Notes: a model not told the origin generated them from the letters alone. A stretch of DNA of 64,000 bases from Symmachiella dynata (GCF_007747995.1 NZ_CP036276.1:3339001-3403000); one strand, 5' to 3'. Positions 33,592-44,301 are shown, numbered from the stretch's first letter. Numbers and translations are program-made.

Positions 33592-35358
33592 ATGGGCACC
33601 TGGGATCGAACTGCTCGATTAGGACGTCGAGATTATCTACTGCTGACGGTCTATTGTTTGGTCCTGTTTGGGCTGGCAATGGTCAGTGGGCGAGGGTTGA
33701 GCATCCATGAGAGCGTCTTGCCGCAAAGCGCACGTGAAATGTACGCCGATGGCGACTGGGTGGTTCCGAAACGGGGCGGCGCGCCTTGGATGGAAAGCCC
33801 TCCGTTGCCGCAATGGGCGACCGTAGCAGTTGCATCGCTGTTTGGTCGCTGCGATACGGTGGCGATCGTCCGGCTGGGACCGACGTTGGTGGCAACGGCG
33901 GTCGTGTTGATGGTGGCCTGGATGGCCACACTGTTTTTTGGACGAGGGCTGGGGCTGTTGAGTGGATTTGTTATGGCGACCACTTGCCAATTCCTGCGCT
34001 ATGCCTGGCTGGCTGAAGACGAGATTTATTTGTGCGGATTGGTCACTGCAGCGGTCGCGTTGTTCGTGAAATTAGAATTTGCTGATGCCGATCCAGCAGC
34101 CGAAGTCCGTGAACCATGCGGTTTTTTTGGCGGGCGGCAGCCGGCGGTTCTCGCCCTGTTTATCGCGTTGGGGATGACCAATCTTGCAAAAGGACTCATC
34201 TTTGGAACCGCCATGGCGGTGATTCCGATGGCGGCTTATTTGCTGTGGAACGCGGACTTGGGCCGTATTCGTCGTTACCTTTGGTTTTGGGGTTGGTTGG
34301 CATTCGCGGTTGTGATGCTGGCTTGGCCCGTTGCCGCTTATTTGCGGTATCCCGACGTCGTCGACGTCTGGCGATTTGATCTCGGGGGGCGACTTGATGG
34401 GAGTTATCAAGCCAGCGCCGAACCGTGGTGGTATTATCCGGTCAATCTGCTGTGGATACTTGCCCCGTGGACGTTGGTGATACCATTCGGCATGTGGGCC
34501 ACTCGCGATGCGGCGATACGGACGCGGTATTCCGCTGAACGGTTTTTGTGGTGTTGGGCGCTTTTTGTGCCGGCCGTTTTCTCGTTGGCACAAGGCAAAC
34601 ACCATCATTACCTTTTGCATGCGATCGCCCCCTGGTCGATTTTGGCTGCGGTGGGACTGTATAAGGTCCGTGAAGCGATGTTGGCGTGGCCCAAGTCGAT
34701 ACATAATCCGTTTTGGAGTTTGGGGACCACGGCCTTGCCGATCTTGGTGGCGATTTGGTTATTGCGCGACCGCATTCCTGGTGGCAGCAACGTGTACCTG
34801 CCGGTGATGGTGGCTTGTCCGTTTCTGATTGTCTTGCTGTCGTGGGCCATCATGCATTTGTCCGCTACACGTGCTGCGACGGCGTTGTTTATGACGATGG
34901 CGCTGGCCTACAGCTTTGGACATGTGGTGGCTGCGAAATATGTCGACACGCACCGCATTGACACGCAATTTCTGACTGATGTCCGTACACAGATTCCCGC
35001 CGACGAACAGATTCTTGTCGACTTGAATGTCGAAGCTTTGCGGGGGTTCATGCTGCTGTTTTATCTCGACGACAATGCCGTGCCGTTGCACAATTTGAGT
35101 TTTGCCTTGGATGACCGGATCGAGAATCCGAGCGTATTTGTGCTAACGCGAGCCAACAGACGAGAGACGCTTGATGAAATCGGCACGACCCGGGAAGTGA
35201 TGCAAAGTCCGCAGACCGGCCGCGAGACATCGGCGGCGGACCGCTTGACGTTGTTTCGGTTGACGTATCACCAGCAGTCGCGCGGCGTCAGCGCCGAGAA
35301 GGTTCGCATCTCGCCCATGCAGGCGATGTATCGCGATGAAGGTCCGGTGCTCAGGTGA
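33592..35358 (+). CDS. GT39-family (PMT/ArnT-like) glycosyltransferase
   Basis: 588 aa from ATG 33592, which has GGAG six bases upstream; an ATG at 33580 has none. About 12 membrane helices. The first periplasmic loop has ESVLPQSAREMYADGDWVVP and PWMESPPLPQW, the usual GT39 pattern including an acidic residue at the ARE site. Such enzymes move a sugar from a polyprenyl phosphate to protein or lipid A. A C-terminal periplasmic domain of 120 residues follows the last helix. It converges with the SUMF1 gene with 12 bases between and no hairpin seen. Confidence 0.88.
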   Translation: MGTWDRTARLGRRDYLLLTVYCLVLFGLAMVSGRGLSIHESVLPQSAREMYADGDWVVPKRGGAPWMESPPLPQWATVAVASLFGRCDTVAIVRLGPTLVATAVVLMVAWMATLFFGRGLGLLSGFVMATTCQFLRYAWLAEDEIYLCGLVTAAVALFVKLEFADADPAAEVREPCGFFGGRQPAVLALFIALGMTNLAKGLIFGTAMAVIPMAAYLLWNADLGRIRRYLWFWGWLAFAVVMLAWPVAAYLRYPDVVDVWRFDLGGRLDGSYQASAEPWWYYPVNLLWILAPWTLVIPFGMWATRDAAIRTRYSAERFLWCWALFVPAVFSLAQGKHHHYLLHAIAPWSILAAVGLYKVREAMLAWPKSIHNPFWSLGTTALPILVAIWLLRDRIPGGSNVYLPVMVACPFLIVLLSWAIMHLSATRAATALFMTMALAYSFGHVVAAKYVDTHRIDTQFLTDVRTQIPADEQILVDLNVEALRGFMLLFYLDDNAVPLHNLSFALDDRIENPSVFVLTRANRRETLDEIGTTREVMQSPQTGRETSAADRLTLFRLTYHQQSRGVSAEKVRISPMQAMYRDEGPVLR

Positions 35359-35370
35359 ACGGTTGCGGGG

Positions 35371-38300
35371 TCAGTCGATCATTTTAATTCGCACATCCGT
35401 GAAGCGGACCGTTGAGGCATTTCCATCCGCGGCATCGACTTGAAAGCCAAATCCGGAAAGTGCGTGTTCTATCACAGGAGCTGACCACTCAATATCGGTT
35501 GCTGGAGAAAAGGTATCTTCTTTGCTTCCCAAGGAATTGGCTCCCAAGGTCATGCGAAAGTTCACCTCATCGCCTTGGAAATTATCGGCAGTCCTAAAAC
35601 GTTTGCGATTATTTCCACGGTGCAGTCCGACCCATTTGTACTGAATATTCTGTAAATCATATTGCAGGGAGACGTTGTCTCGCAGCGCGCGGGTATGTGA
35701 ATGGATATGCACTTTCTTGGGCAGATCCTGCCAACGGATCGTTCCCGTCACTTCCACGTTCTCAATACCAAAGGGAAGCAGGATGAGGGAAGATTTTTGG
35801 GCGGGCAGGTGACAAACGAGTGCGTCGCCATCGACCTTCCATGCGTCGTCAATGCCGTCGAACAGTTGAAACATGGTCGCGGCCGATAAATCGAGAGATC
35901 CATTGGCGCGAAGTTGTCGGCCCAATTCGATAGCGAGCTGGCTGCGTTTGATGAGTTTTTTGTCGGCATCGTTGTCCGCCTTCACTTTATTCAGCCAACT
36001 GGCTGCCGCGTCGAAGTTACCGACATCTAAAGCGGCACGCATGGCGGCGATATTTTGTGTTTGTCCCGATTCCTCTTGTGAGAAGACAAGATCACGAAGA
36101 AACGGGTAGGTGAAACCGTCCCAGAAGACTAACGGGTCGGGGCCTTCCTTTTCCAATTGACGAAATGTGTCGGCGACCTTGTCAAAATGACTCCCGTAGG
36201 CTCCATATTTGGCAAATAGGTTCCGTGCGTATCGTTTCTTAGCGGAATAGTCTACTCCGGGGCTCTTGGTTATGGATTGTATACCTTGGTAGTAATCCGA
36301 CACGATCGCCCATAATTCCGGATCGCGTGAGGAGGTTCGCACGATGGCGCGGTCGCCGGGGATTTCGATGGTGTTCCGGATGAAATCCATACTCAAATCA
36401 GGGATTCCCTCTTCGAAATATCCAGTTCGAACACACTGCCCGGCAAAGATTAATAGGTCCTCATGGGCTTCTTCCTCGCGACTGTTGTTCCAGCGATTTT
36501 GGAGGACCTCAAACATCGTGGAATAGGCTTGCCGAGAACGCGGACGTGATTTGATGGCGGCTTGAAAGTGCTCGTCAATAATTTCCAGCGGCATCTCCAT
36601 GTCCATTGCGACTTTGATCATCTGGGAACGGGCTTCCCAGTCTTGCGGGTTGATTTCGATGGCTTGTTCCAGCTCTTGCTGCGCCAATTCGAGACGTTCT
36701 TCAGGCGGAACGATATCTCCAGTTTCTTCATCAGAATTGGCCCAGGAATAGAATAGCAGGCCGCGCTGGAGACAACCGGAATAGCCGGGGTCCTCATCGC
36801 TCCATTCTTCAAGGATCTGTCTGACCAGTTCCGGTTCGGACATATTCTTAGCGAGAATGGCTAGTGCGGCGTAGTAATAAGAGTCGCCGTGAAATTGCGG
36901 AGCCATTTCAAGCAACGCCAGAATTTCATCGTCTGAAGCCGTCTTGCGCACCCCGGAGCAGATTTGCAGCCGGTCGCAGAGCAATCGTTTTTTTACTTTT
37001 CTATAGCGGTCAAAAGCTTTCTTGGCTGGGTTACTATTAAAGACAAACAACTCCCAGGCAGGTAGGCACAGCGGATTACGCAGCACAACGAGAAGCAGAT
37101 CCCGGTTGTCATTGCCGAACGTCATTGTCCAGGCGATATGACTGAGTTGTTGAAGATCTTTGGATCTGAGAACCTTCGGTTTCGAAATGTGGGCGATTTC
37201 CGCTTCGCTCAGTTCGGCGCCGATCTGTTCCAACACGCCGCGAGCGATTGTCCCCGGAATCAGATTCAGTTGGTCCTTTTCAAATATCTGCGGGGTGGAC
37301 GTTTCGACTTCAGCATCGTCGAGGGTGCGCACCGCAAAGGTTAGCTTGAGCTTGTCGTTTTCTTCTACGACTTGCGGCAAGACATAATATTGAGCGCCGA
37401 TGGCCGCGAGACAGATTTTGATCGACTCGTCATCGATCTCGGTTTCTGGTTTGAAGAGGCCGGCGTTTAGAAGGCGGGATCGGACTTCGGGCAAGCTAAT
37501 CTCCATCCGCCGTTGGGGGGTGTAAGCGACTGCATAGTTTGTCACGAGGCTGAGTCCCACACCGTCAACGCGTACATGTCGCTCAGCGTCGACGGCGGGA
37601 AAGATCACGACCGGCGGCAAGAGGGAAGTTGCCGGTTTGGCGAACGCCTCTTTGATTTTGACAAGCATCTCATCCGTCTCGTAACGGTCGGCTTGATCGA
37701 TTGCATGCGTGATGGGGATGTCGATTTCCCCCGGTTCCGGCTCAACAGTTCTGACGACGCGAAAACCGGTCCATTGCCAGCCGACGTTGTGCGCATACCG
37801 GTACGCGGAACGACAGTACATGGCGCCGTTTCTACCATTGCCGCCGCGAAGAATGAACAGGTCCGAGCGGTGGTCTAATCGATCGAGGCACCATTCGGAA
37901 ACGTTGCCGTGCATATCGTACAGTCCAAATGCATTGGGTTTGTACGCTCCAACTGGCTGGAGGAGCACTCCCGGGAGACCAAAATCATCCTTGGAGACGC
38001 TCTCCTCCAAAAAGGGATACGGATAGGCGGGGTGGAAATTGGCGTTTTTATAGACAGCTTTGTCACCGAAGTGAAACGCCGTTGTGGTGCCGGCCCGGCA
38101 GGCATATTCCCATTCCGCTTCCGTGGGCAAACGGTAGGTCTCGGACTCCTTCTCGCTGAGCTTGCGGCAAAAGCGCATAGCCTCCCACCATGACATACTC
38201 CCCGCTGGCAAATTTGGTCCTTTGTCCTCCCAGGGATTCTTGTTCATCACCGCTTCGTATTGTTCCTGTGTGACCTCATAGACGCCAAGATAAAATGGCG

Positions 38301-38613
38301 TTTTGATCGTTCTCTCCCGCTGAAACTCGCCCCCCTCGTGCCCTTCTTCGTCTTCAGGGGAACCCATCAGGAATTTCCCTGCGGGGATCTTTACCAATTC
38401 CATGCCGATCGAGTTTTTGATCTTTTTGAGATTTGGGGGAGCATCCTTCGCTTGTGGCGCGGGTTTTTCTTGTGCGCGCGCTTGCCGTTCGGAAAGAGGA
38501 CCGAAGCCGACGAGCAGTGCACACAGCAGGATTGCTCCGATGCCGCAACTGCATGAATCGACCAGGCGAGAGGAAAATTTCCTCAACAAACGGAATGACT
38601 TATCCCACAACAT
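35371..38613 (-). CDS. Large secreted SUMF1-domain protein with helical repeat and jelly-roll regions
   Basis: 1080 aa from ATG 38613 (AGAGGAAAA upstream); the frame opens earlier. Signal peptide near residues 17-42 (AILLCALLVGFGPL). SUMF1/formylglycine-generating-enzyme-like domain at about 60-305: NSIGMELVKIPAGKFLMGS, YRLPTEAEWEYACRAGT, FGLYDMHGNVSEWCLDR and CRSAYRYAHN. Only the second of the two Cys of true FGE is kept, so a structural or binding role is more likely than sulfatase maturation. Next come a globular region, long helical repeats (about 560-920, TPR-like) and a C-terminal jelly-roll (VTGTIRWQDLPKK to STVRFTDVRIKM) reminiscent of DUF1080. Function unknown. The secreted WD40 gene is directly upstream on the same strand. 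Confidence 0.8.
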   Translation of the reverse strand: MLWDKSFRLLRKFSSRLVDSCSCGIGAILLCALLVGFGPLSERQARAQEKPAPQAKDAPPNLKKIKNSIGMELVKIPAGKFLMGSPEDEEGHEGGEFQRERTIKTPFYLGVYEVTQEQYEAVMNKNPWEDKGPNLPAGSMSWWEAMRFCRKLSEKESETYRLPTEAEWEYACRAGTTTAFHFGDKAVYKNANFHPAYPYPFLEESVSKDDFGLPGVLLQPVGAYKPNAFGLYDMHGNVSEWCLDRLDHRSDLFILRGGNGRNGAMYCRSAYRYAHNVGWQWTGFRVVRTVEPEPGEIDIPITHAIDQADRYETDEMLVKIKEAFAKPATSLLPPVVIFPAVDAERHVRVDGVGLSLVTNYAVAYTPQRRMEISLPEVRSRLLNAGLFKPETEIDDESIKICLAAIGAQYYVLPQVVEENDKLKLTFAVRTLDDAEVETSTPQIFEKDQLNLIPGTIARGVLEQIGAELSEAEIAHISKPKVLRSKDLQQLSHIAWTMTFGNDNRDLLLVVLRNPLCLPAWELFVFNSNPAKKAFDRYRKVKKRLLCDRLQICSGVRKTASDDEILALLEMAPQFHGDSYYYAALAILAKNMSEPELVRQILEEWSDEDPGYSGCLQRGLLFYSWANSDEETGDIVPPEERLELAQQELEQAIEINPQDWEARSQMIKVAMDMEMPLEIIDEHFQAAIKSRPRSRQAYSTMFEVLQNRWNNSREEEAHEDLLIFAGQCVRTGYFEEGIPDLSMDFIRNTIEIPGDRAIVRTSSRDPELWAIVSDYYQGIQSITKSPGVDYSAKKRYARNLFAKYGAYGSHFDKVADTFRQLEKEGPDPLVFWDGFTYPFLRDLVFSQEESGQTQNIAAMRAALDVGNFDAAASWLNKVKADNDADKKLIKRSQLAIELGRQLRANGSLDLSAATMFQLFDGIDDAWKVDGDALVCHLPAQKSSLILLPFGIENVEVTGTIRWQDLPKKVHIHSHTRALRDNVSLQYDLQNIQYKWVGLHRGNNRKRFRTADNFQGDEVNFRMTLGANSLGSKEDTFSPATDIEWSAPVIEHALSGFGFQVDAADGNASTVRFTDVRIKMID

Positions 38614-38842
38614 GGCGCTTTTTCCTCTGAGACTGTGCGTTATTTCAGGTCCAGCAGTTTTGTTGCCGGTCACACGGATTGCACTGGCGAGCAAGCCGCC
38701 TGTGGCATCCTTCCGGAGCAAACTGCCAGGACGCATCTTGCCACCGATATCTAAAACTCATTTTTATAATACCGAATTTGGAAATTCCAATTTCGGGTTG
38801 AACGACACACACCAGTTGGGGGTGTGCAATTATTTCTGCCTA

Positions 38843-41011
38843 TTACTTTTGGCCATCCCGGACACGCTGCAGGAATTCACTGTAGCGGATGAATTCCGTG
38901 GCGCCGTCCGGTTTTTCCACAAGATACCTCAGGCCCTCCTCCACCGCGTCTTCATCGCCGGCGATTACCTGCCCGGCGGAATTTAGTGTGATCATGGTAT
39001 CCTTGGCGAGAAACAGAACCGTCCAATCTGCTTTTCCAGATTTGATGTCCCAGACCCGAACCGTTCCGTCCCGTCCGCAGGAAACCAGCTTCTGGGAATC
39101 GGGACTCCAGGAAACCTCATACGCCGGCGCCGTATGTCCTTGAAACTGATGGTGCAGCTTGCCGTCGGGTAACCAAAGCCGTACCGTATGGTCCCAGCCG
39201 GCAGATGCAAGATATTTTCCATCAGGACTGAATTCCATTCCCATTATGGAATCGACATGGCCGTGCTGCTGGGAGATTTGTTCGCCGGTTGGACTCCACA
39301 GCGTCCAGATGCCGTTGTTCCCGGCCGCCGCCAAAGTGTTACCGTTGGGGCTCCAAGCGACCGAGTCGACCTCTTCGTTTTTTCCTTCATACATATCTAC
39401 GAATGCGCCGTTGACTGTGTCCCAAATCGTCAAGCTCCCGTCGCTTCCGCCCGAGGCCAACTGAGTACTGTCGGGACTCCACGTGATCGAATTGGTTCCC
39501 GAGGCTAAACCTTCGAGCACCGGGCCCGCTTCTCCGTCAGGGCTCCAGAGGAGAATCGCGCGATCGTATGAGTCTACGGTGGCAATCCACTTGCCGTCGG
39601 GACTCCAGCGGATGCCGTTGCAATAGCTATTGTGATCGGCGACATCCGGTCCCGGAGTGCCGTCGCGCGACCAGAACTTGCCTAAGCAATCGTCTCCCGC
39701 CGCAACCAACATCTTCCCATCGGGACTCCACACGACCTTGTTGATCTTGAGTTCTTTTTCTTCAATGACGCGCGCAAAGCGGCCGTCGGCATGCCAAATG
39801 CGAATTTTGTTATCGAGCCCAATTGCGGCGATCAACTCTCCATCGGGACTCCAGGCGACCGCTTCGAAATAGTGCAGCGGCTTGACCTCCGGGCGGCTGG
39901 CCCTGATTTGTTCGATCGGGATGATCTGAACTCGATTGCGACCGGTGACTGCGATCAAACGTCCGTTGCTGCTCCAATCGATAGAGACACCGAAGATGTT
40001 TTGCATGGAAATGAGTTCGTTTCCATTCGTATTCCAAAATCGCATGGTGCGGTCTTCCGCCGTGACGACCACCATGTTGTTATTTGAACTCCAGGCGATG
40101 TCAGTGATCGGTCGGTTGTACCCACGGCAGATTGCTCCGGGTGTTCCATCGGCACTCCAAAAACGGACCGTTGCAACGCGGTCCACATCGGCCTCAAGCG
40201 GAATGGAACCGATCGATCCCGACGCGAATTGCGTTCCGTCCGGGCTCCAGGCCACTGTCATTACGGGACCAAAATGACCTTCGCAGACAGGGCCGCTCGT
40301 CCCGTCGCTTGACCAGATGCGGGCCATCTTGTCGTCGCCGCCTGAGACAAGCAATTCCCCATCGGGATTCCAATCCACCATCCGCACGGGGCCTTGATGA
40401 TCATCGAAAATCGGTCCCGGCGTGCCGTCGACATTCCAGAGACGTACTGTGCCATCGTGTGATGCCGACGCAATTTGTTCGCCATCTGGACTGAAGCAGA
40501 CCGAGTTGATTTGTCCTTCGTGCCCCTCAAGCACGCGTGCCAGAGTTCCATCTGTATTCCACAGACGGATCGTCTTGTCGGCACCGGCTGAGGCAACCAG
40601 ATTGCCCTGGGGGCTCCAGGCGACCGCTCTGACTGACGCAGTGTGGCCGACCATCATGATCTGGACTTCTTGCGTCGCCGTATCACAGATTCGCACATAT
40701 TGCCCGTCGGTGTGGACAAATTGCTTGTCGTCGGGGCTGTAGGCAAGGCAAAAGATATCGCACAGCGGAACCTGACGCATCACTTGCCAGCGGCCGACAC
40801 CCGGCAGTTCAGCCGGATAGGGGATGAATCCTGGCAGGGCATTTTCGGCAGCGCCTGGTTTCCAGACCTCCCGGGATGGATCCGATGTGTCCTGTCCGGC
40901 AGAACCATCTTTGTCAGCAGCGATTGCTGGATGACTCCAACATAGGGCGGACAGGACAATCATCAATTTCAGCGTCGCCCGAAAGCACATGCGGCCAACA
41001 CGTTCATACAT
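38843..41011 (-). CDS. Secreted double WD40 propeller protein
   Basis: 722 aa. AGGAG lies 9 bases before ATG 41011. Signal peptide to about residue 31 (LMIVLSALCWSHPAIAA). Then about 14 WD40 repeats, most with the block VAWSPDGxxLASxGxDxTxRxWxxDG, enough for two seven-bladed propellers. Repeats are unusually alike in this WSPDG block, suggesting recent duplication. Unlike many planctomycete WD40 proteins, no Ser/Thr kinase domain is attached. A 50-residue C-terminal helical segment ends the protein. A scaffold on the cell surface or in the periplasm is the likely role, perhaps with the SUMF1 protein encoded 230 bases downstream. Confidence 0.85.
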   Translation of the reverse strand: MYERVGRMCFRATLKLMIVLSALCWSHPAIAADKDGSAGQDTSDPSREVWKPGAAENALPGFIPYPAELPGVGRWQVMRQVPLCDIFCLAYSPDDKQFVHTDGQYVRICDTATQEVQIMMVGHTASVRAVAWSPQGNLVASAGADKTIRLWNTDGTLARVLEGHEGQINSVCFSPDGEQIASASHDGTVRLWNVDGTPGPIFDDHQGPVRMVDWNPDGELLVSGGDDKMARIWSSDGTSGPVCEGHFGPVMTVAWSPDGTQFASGSIGSIPLEADVDRVATVRFWSADGTPGAICRGYNRPITDIAWSSNNNMVVVTAEDRTMRFWNTNGNELISMQNIFGVSIDWSSNGRLIAVTGRNRVQIIPIEQIRASRPEVKPLHYFEAVAWSPDGELIAAIGLDNKIRIWHADGRFARVIEEKELKINKVVWSPDGKMLVAAGDDCLGKFWSRDGTPGPDVADHNSYCNGIRWSPDGKWIATVDSYDRAILLWSPDGEAGPVLEGLASGTNSITWSPDSTQLASGGSDGSLTIWDTVNGAFVDMYEGKNEEVDSVAWSPNGNTLAAAGNNGIWTLWSPTGEQISQQHGHVDSIMGMEFSPDGKYLASAGWDHTVRLWLPDGKLHHQFQGHTAPAYEVSWSPDSQKLVSCGRDGTVRVWDIKSGKADWTVLFLAKDTMITLNSAGQVIAGDEDAVEEGLRYLVEKPDGATEFIRYSEFLQRVRDGQK

Positions 41012-41797
41012 CCTAGGATTCTCCTGCTATGACTATGTGAATGGCCTGTTTAGCTAATCCGGCCATTCTAGGTGGTTTGCAATCTCATGGCTGAACCCCA
41101 GCGATTGCCCGAGGTGCTCGACGGGAGCATGAATCATCGAAAACAGAGAGCATGGCGGCCTTCATGCACTCAGCGCACGCAACTTGTGGGAGAGACCGCC
41201 GTTCAATGTGTTGCATCGAAATGGAAAATGCAGAAAGGAGCACCCGACGCAATGGCAGAAAATGAGAGCCGTGAAAATTAAAGGAACGCTAGACGAGATA
41301 CACGAATCAGAGCAAACTTGTCATGTGGTGTGGTCACAAAATCGAAGTGACTAACGCTGGACAACACGACAAGGAGACTTACTGAAAACGGTACCATCGG
41401 AATTCCTTGAAAACAAGCGGAGTTTTTAAATTCGCGTCTGCAGCGATCAAGGCCTGCCATTCTCTCTGTGGCTTACCGGGATCACCTCAGTGTCCCGAGT
41501 CTGTGCGTCGATGGTGATTTTTAACGGTTATCTTTCGTAATTGCGGCAGCGTTGACGAAAACGGCCAGACGCTACGCTATAAACACAATGCGCAAAGGCA
41601 ATGTGTTGTGCCCCACTGCCGATTGGGATACGATTTAGGTCAGCCGTTTTTGATGAAATAAAGTCGTGTTGGTCTTGGGGAAGCGCGTCCATGCCATCAA
41701 CGGTTGCCACGACTGCAATGGGTTTCTATCACTTCATGAATTGTAAATCTGCGACGCCGCACCTCTGCTTCGCTGCACAACTGACCGGGCGCCCTTG
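41012..41797. other. Divergent intergenic region
   Basis: About 790 bases. Short frames on both strands show no domain or ribosome site. Possible promoter elements for the cytochrome gene (TTGACG at 41552, TATAAA at 41578) have a poor 20-base spacing. No other structure recognised. Confidence 0.4.
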
Positions 41798-43846
41798 ATG
41801 ACTGCTCCACGCAAATCTAATCGCTCTCAAAGCCAATCCACCAAGCAACGCGACAAGCAACATTTGGTACTCCGTTTTGTTGCGATTCTGGTGATTGCCT
41901 TTTTGGCAGCCGGCACTGCGGTCTACTTTTTGGCGGTCCCCGCAGATCCGTTCCCTCCACCTGCCGAGCAGGTTGACGATTCCCCGAATCCCGCTGCAGT
42001 CACCGGTGATGCACAGACCGGCGATTCGCCGAATCTCCCAACCGCAGCGCCGGTGCATGACTGGCAGTCGAGTGAATTCGTCGGTAGCCAAGTCTGCGCC
42101 GATTGCCACCTGGAAATTGCCGAAGCATTTGCGGAACACCCGATGGCAAACACGCTGGCTACTGTCGCGGATGCGACGTCGATTGAAGTTTTGGAGGATA
42201 ACAGGGTCGAATTCGCAACCCATGGACGTCGTTATCGCGTCGAACGCGACGGCGACCGGGTGGTGCACACCGAGTATATGACTGATGCGGATGGCAACAT
42301 TGTCTACGAGCAACCCGTTGACGTGCATTACGCCATTGGTTCGGGTGAGAACGCCCGATCGTATCTGATTGATCGCGGTGGGCTTCTGTTTGAGTCCCCC
42401 GTCACCTGGTACACCGATAAACAGAAATGGGACCTCTCACCTGGATACCACAATAACCCGCGTCAACGCTTCAACCGGCGTGTGATCGACGGTTGTGTCC
42501 AGTGTCACTCGGGCCATGTCAATCCCCTCGGTGACGGTACCTCGAACCGTTTCGGCGATCCGCCTTTTCAAGAACTCGGGATCGGTTGCGAGCGCTGTCA
42601 CGGACCAGGAAAGCGGCACGTTGAAAAGTATGAAGCTGAGGATTGGGATGCCGACAGTGAGACCGCTGATAAGATGCTGATTGTCAATCCGGCCCACCTC
42701 GACCGGGGACTTAAGGATAGTGTCTGCTACCAATGCCACATGAAAGGCAAGCGTCGGATCTTGCGGAAAGGCAAGTCCTTTCACGATTTTCGCCCCGGAA
42801 TGGCAACTGATGATGTTTGGACGACCTTTGTTCCCCCCGCGCCGTTTGAGAAAGATGGGACCGCTCAGTTTTCGAGTCACGTCGAGCAAATGCACTCCAG
42901 TGCGTGCTTTGTTGGTTCCGACGGCGCCATGAGTTGCACGACTTGTCACGACCCGCATCGATCTCCCAAACCGGACCAGCGCGCTGCTTTCTACCGTGAG
43001 CGCTGCAACAAGTGTCATTCTGAACATGGTTGCTCGGTACCGCTCGAAGAACGCGAAATGCCGCCCGCGCTCAATTCGTGCGTCCATTGCCACATGCCCT
43101 CGGTCGGGTCGAATGTCCCCCACACATCGCAATCGGATCATCGCATTTTGCGGAATCCCAGCAGCCTCCAGACAGAATCGCAACCGTCAACGCGCGGAGA
43201 GGTCTGGTCGATCTTTGGGGAGAGTGAACAGCGCTTGCCGGAGTGGGAAATCCAGCGCGCCCGAGCCATTGCCTTGAGCGATCAAGCGATCGAAGAAATG
43301 AACCAACCACTCATGGGCCAAGCCATTACCGCGCTGGAGTCCGTTTTGGCACACGATCGCAACGACGTTGACGTGTTGCATTTGCTGGGATACTTGTACG
43401 AACTGATTGGAAAACATGCCCAAGCCAAAAGTTATTTTGAAGCAGCGTTGCGACTCGACCCACAGGACGAAATGAGCCTCAAAAATCTAGGTTTAGTCGG
43501 ATTTCGAACCCGTGCGATCGAACTGGGCCTAGCCAGCTACGGACGCTATTTGAAGGTTAATAAATGGGATGGAACGATGTTTTCCCCCTATGTGCGAATG
43601 CTGGCTGCCTCCGGCGACCTGCGTGCTGCTGCGGCGGCGGCCGAGCAAGGATTGCAACTCGACCCGACACAATTAGAACTTCGCGACATCACCGTCAAAT
43701 TGTATGAGCGTCTCGGCAATCAGAAAAAGAGCCAGCAGCATCTCGAATTGTTGCAAGAAATCAACAGTCAGCTCACGCCGTGGGATCAGAAACGCCGAGA
43801 TCGGCTCCAGCAAAAAGTGCAAAAAAGCCAATCAGCGAATCCCTAG
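41798..43846 (+). CDS. Membrane-anchored multihaem cytochrome c with TPR domain
   Basis: 682 aa from ATG 41798 (a TTG precedes it). One N-terminal helix (FVAILVIAFLAAGTAVYFL) anchors it with the bulk in the periplasm. There are seven CxxCH haem c motifs: CADCH, CVQCH, CERCH, CYQCH, CTTCH, CNKCH and CVHCH, with the FHDFRPGM and HMPSVGSNVPHTSQSDHRI segments seen in cytochrome c554/NrfA-like families. The last 170 residues are TPRs (LLGYLYELIGKHAQAKSYFE, LGLVGFRTRAIELGLASYG). It could be an electron-transfer protein or a multihaem reductase; extra His ligands would decide. TPRs suggest a docking partner. It is monocistronic. Confidence 0.9.
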   Translation: MTAPRKSNRSQSQSTKQRDKQHLVLRFVAILVIAFLAAGTAVYFLAVPADPFPPPAEQVDDSPNPAAVTGDAQTGDSPNLPTAAPVHDWQSSEFVGSQVCADCHLEIAEAFAEHPMANTLATVADATSIEVLEDNRVEFATHGRRYRVERDGDRVVHTEYMTDADGNIVYEQPVDVHYAIGSGENARSYLIDRGGLLFESPVTWYTDKQKWDLSPGYHNNPRQRFNRRVIDGCVQCHSGHVNPLGDGTSNRFGDPPFQELGIGCERCHGPGKRHVEKYEAEDWDADSETADKMLIVNPAHLDRGLKDSVCYQCHMKGKRRILRKGKSFHDFRPGMATDDVWTTFVPPAPFEKDGTAQFSSHVEQMHSSACFVGSDGAMSCTTCHDPHRSPKPDQRAAFYRERCNKCHSEHGCSVPLEEREMPPALNSCVHCHMPSVGSNVPHTSQSDHRILRNPSSLQTESQPSTRGEVWSIFGESEQRLPEWEIQRARAIALSDQAIEEMNQPLMGQAITALESVLAHDRNDVDVLHLLGYLYELIGKHAQAKSYFEAALRLDPQDEMSLKNLGLVGFRTRAIELGLASYGRYLKVNKWDGTMFSPYVRMLAASGDLRAAAAAAEQGLQLDPTQLELRDITVKLYERLGNQKKSQQHLELLQEINSQLTPWDQKRRDRLQQKVQKSQSANP

Positions 43847-44280
43847 TTGCTGCTTGAATGTGATAGAGATGATGGCAAGCGTAGTAACCATGTAAAAAGT
43901 GGAATCTTTGTGCTGTTGCCGACATCCAGAAATCAAGCAATTCCACACCGACAGCCGTCTGGAATCTGACGTCAAAGCGACTGGATAAAAACATCCATCG
44001 GCGTCTGCATCGTCTACATCAAAACCGATGATCAACAGGGCGAGTGATTTCTGAGTGCTTGCCGATGTCGCTCAAACATTCTGATTTCCGTGAAACTCTT
44101 CGTTCCGGAAATTGGGAATGCTCTCGAAAAGCATCAGGGCAGCTTCGTTCCTGAGCGTTTAGCTTGTGCAATTCGCTGCATGCAACCTGCAAAACTTTGC
44201 ACTGTTGGTTCCAGGCTCATCAAGCCGCTTGGATTCTTGAAGCGGGCACTTTCATTCGAAACATGGCAAAACCAGTGGAA

Positions 44281-44301
44281 TTGATGGTCATTGACCAACA
44301 A
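44281..44301. promoter_or_regulatory. Candidate activator site upstream of dabA
   Basis: Imperfect 21-base palindrome: TTG-A-TGGTCA-T-TGACCA-A-CAA, 32 bases before the -24 element. Next to it, TCACA-AC-TGTGA (44302-44313) is a second dyad. Sigma54 promoters need an upstream activator, and these are the best candidates. Confidence 0.45.

Noticed and set aside
42437-43183. 248-codon frame antisense to the multihaem cytochrome
   Set aside because: Conflicts with five CxxCH motifs on the plus strand; no motif of its own.
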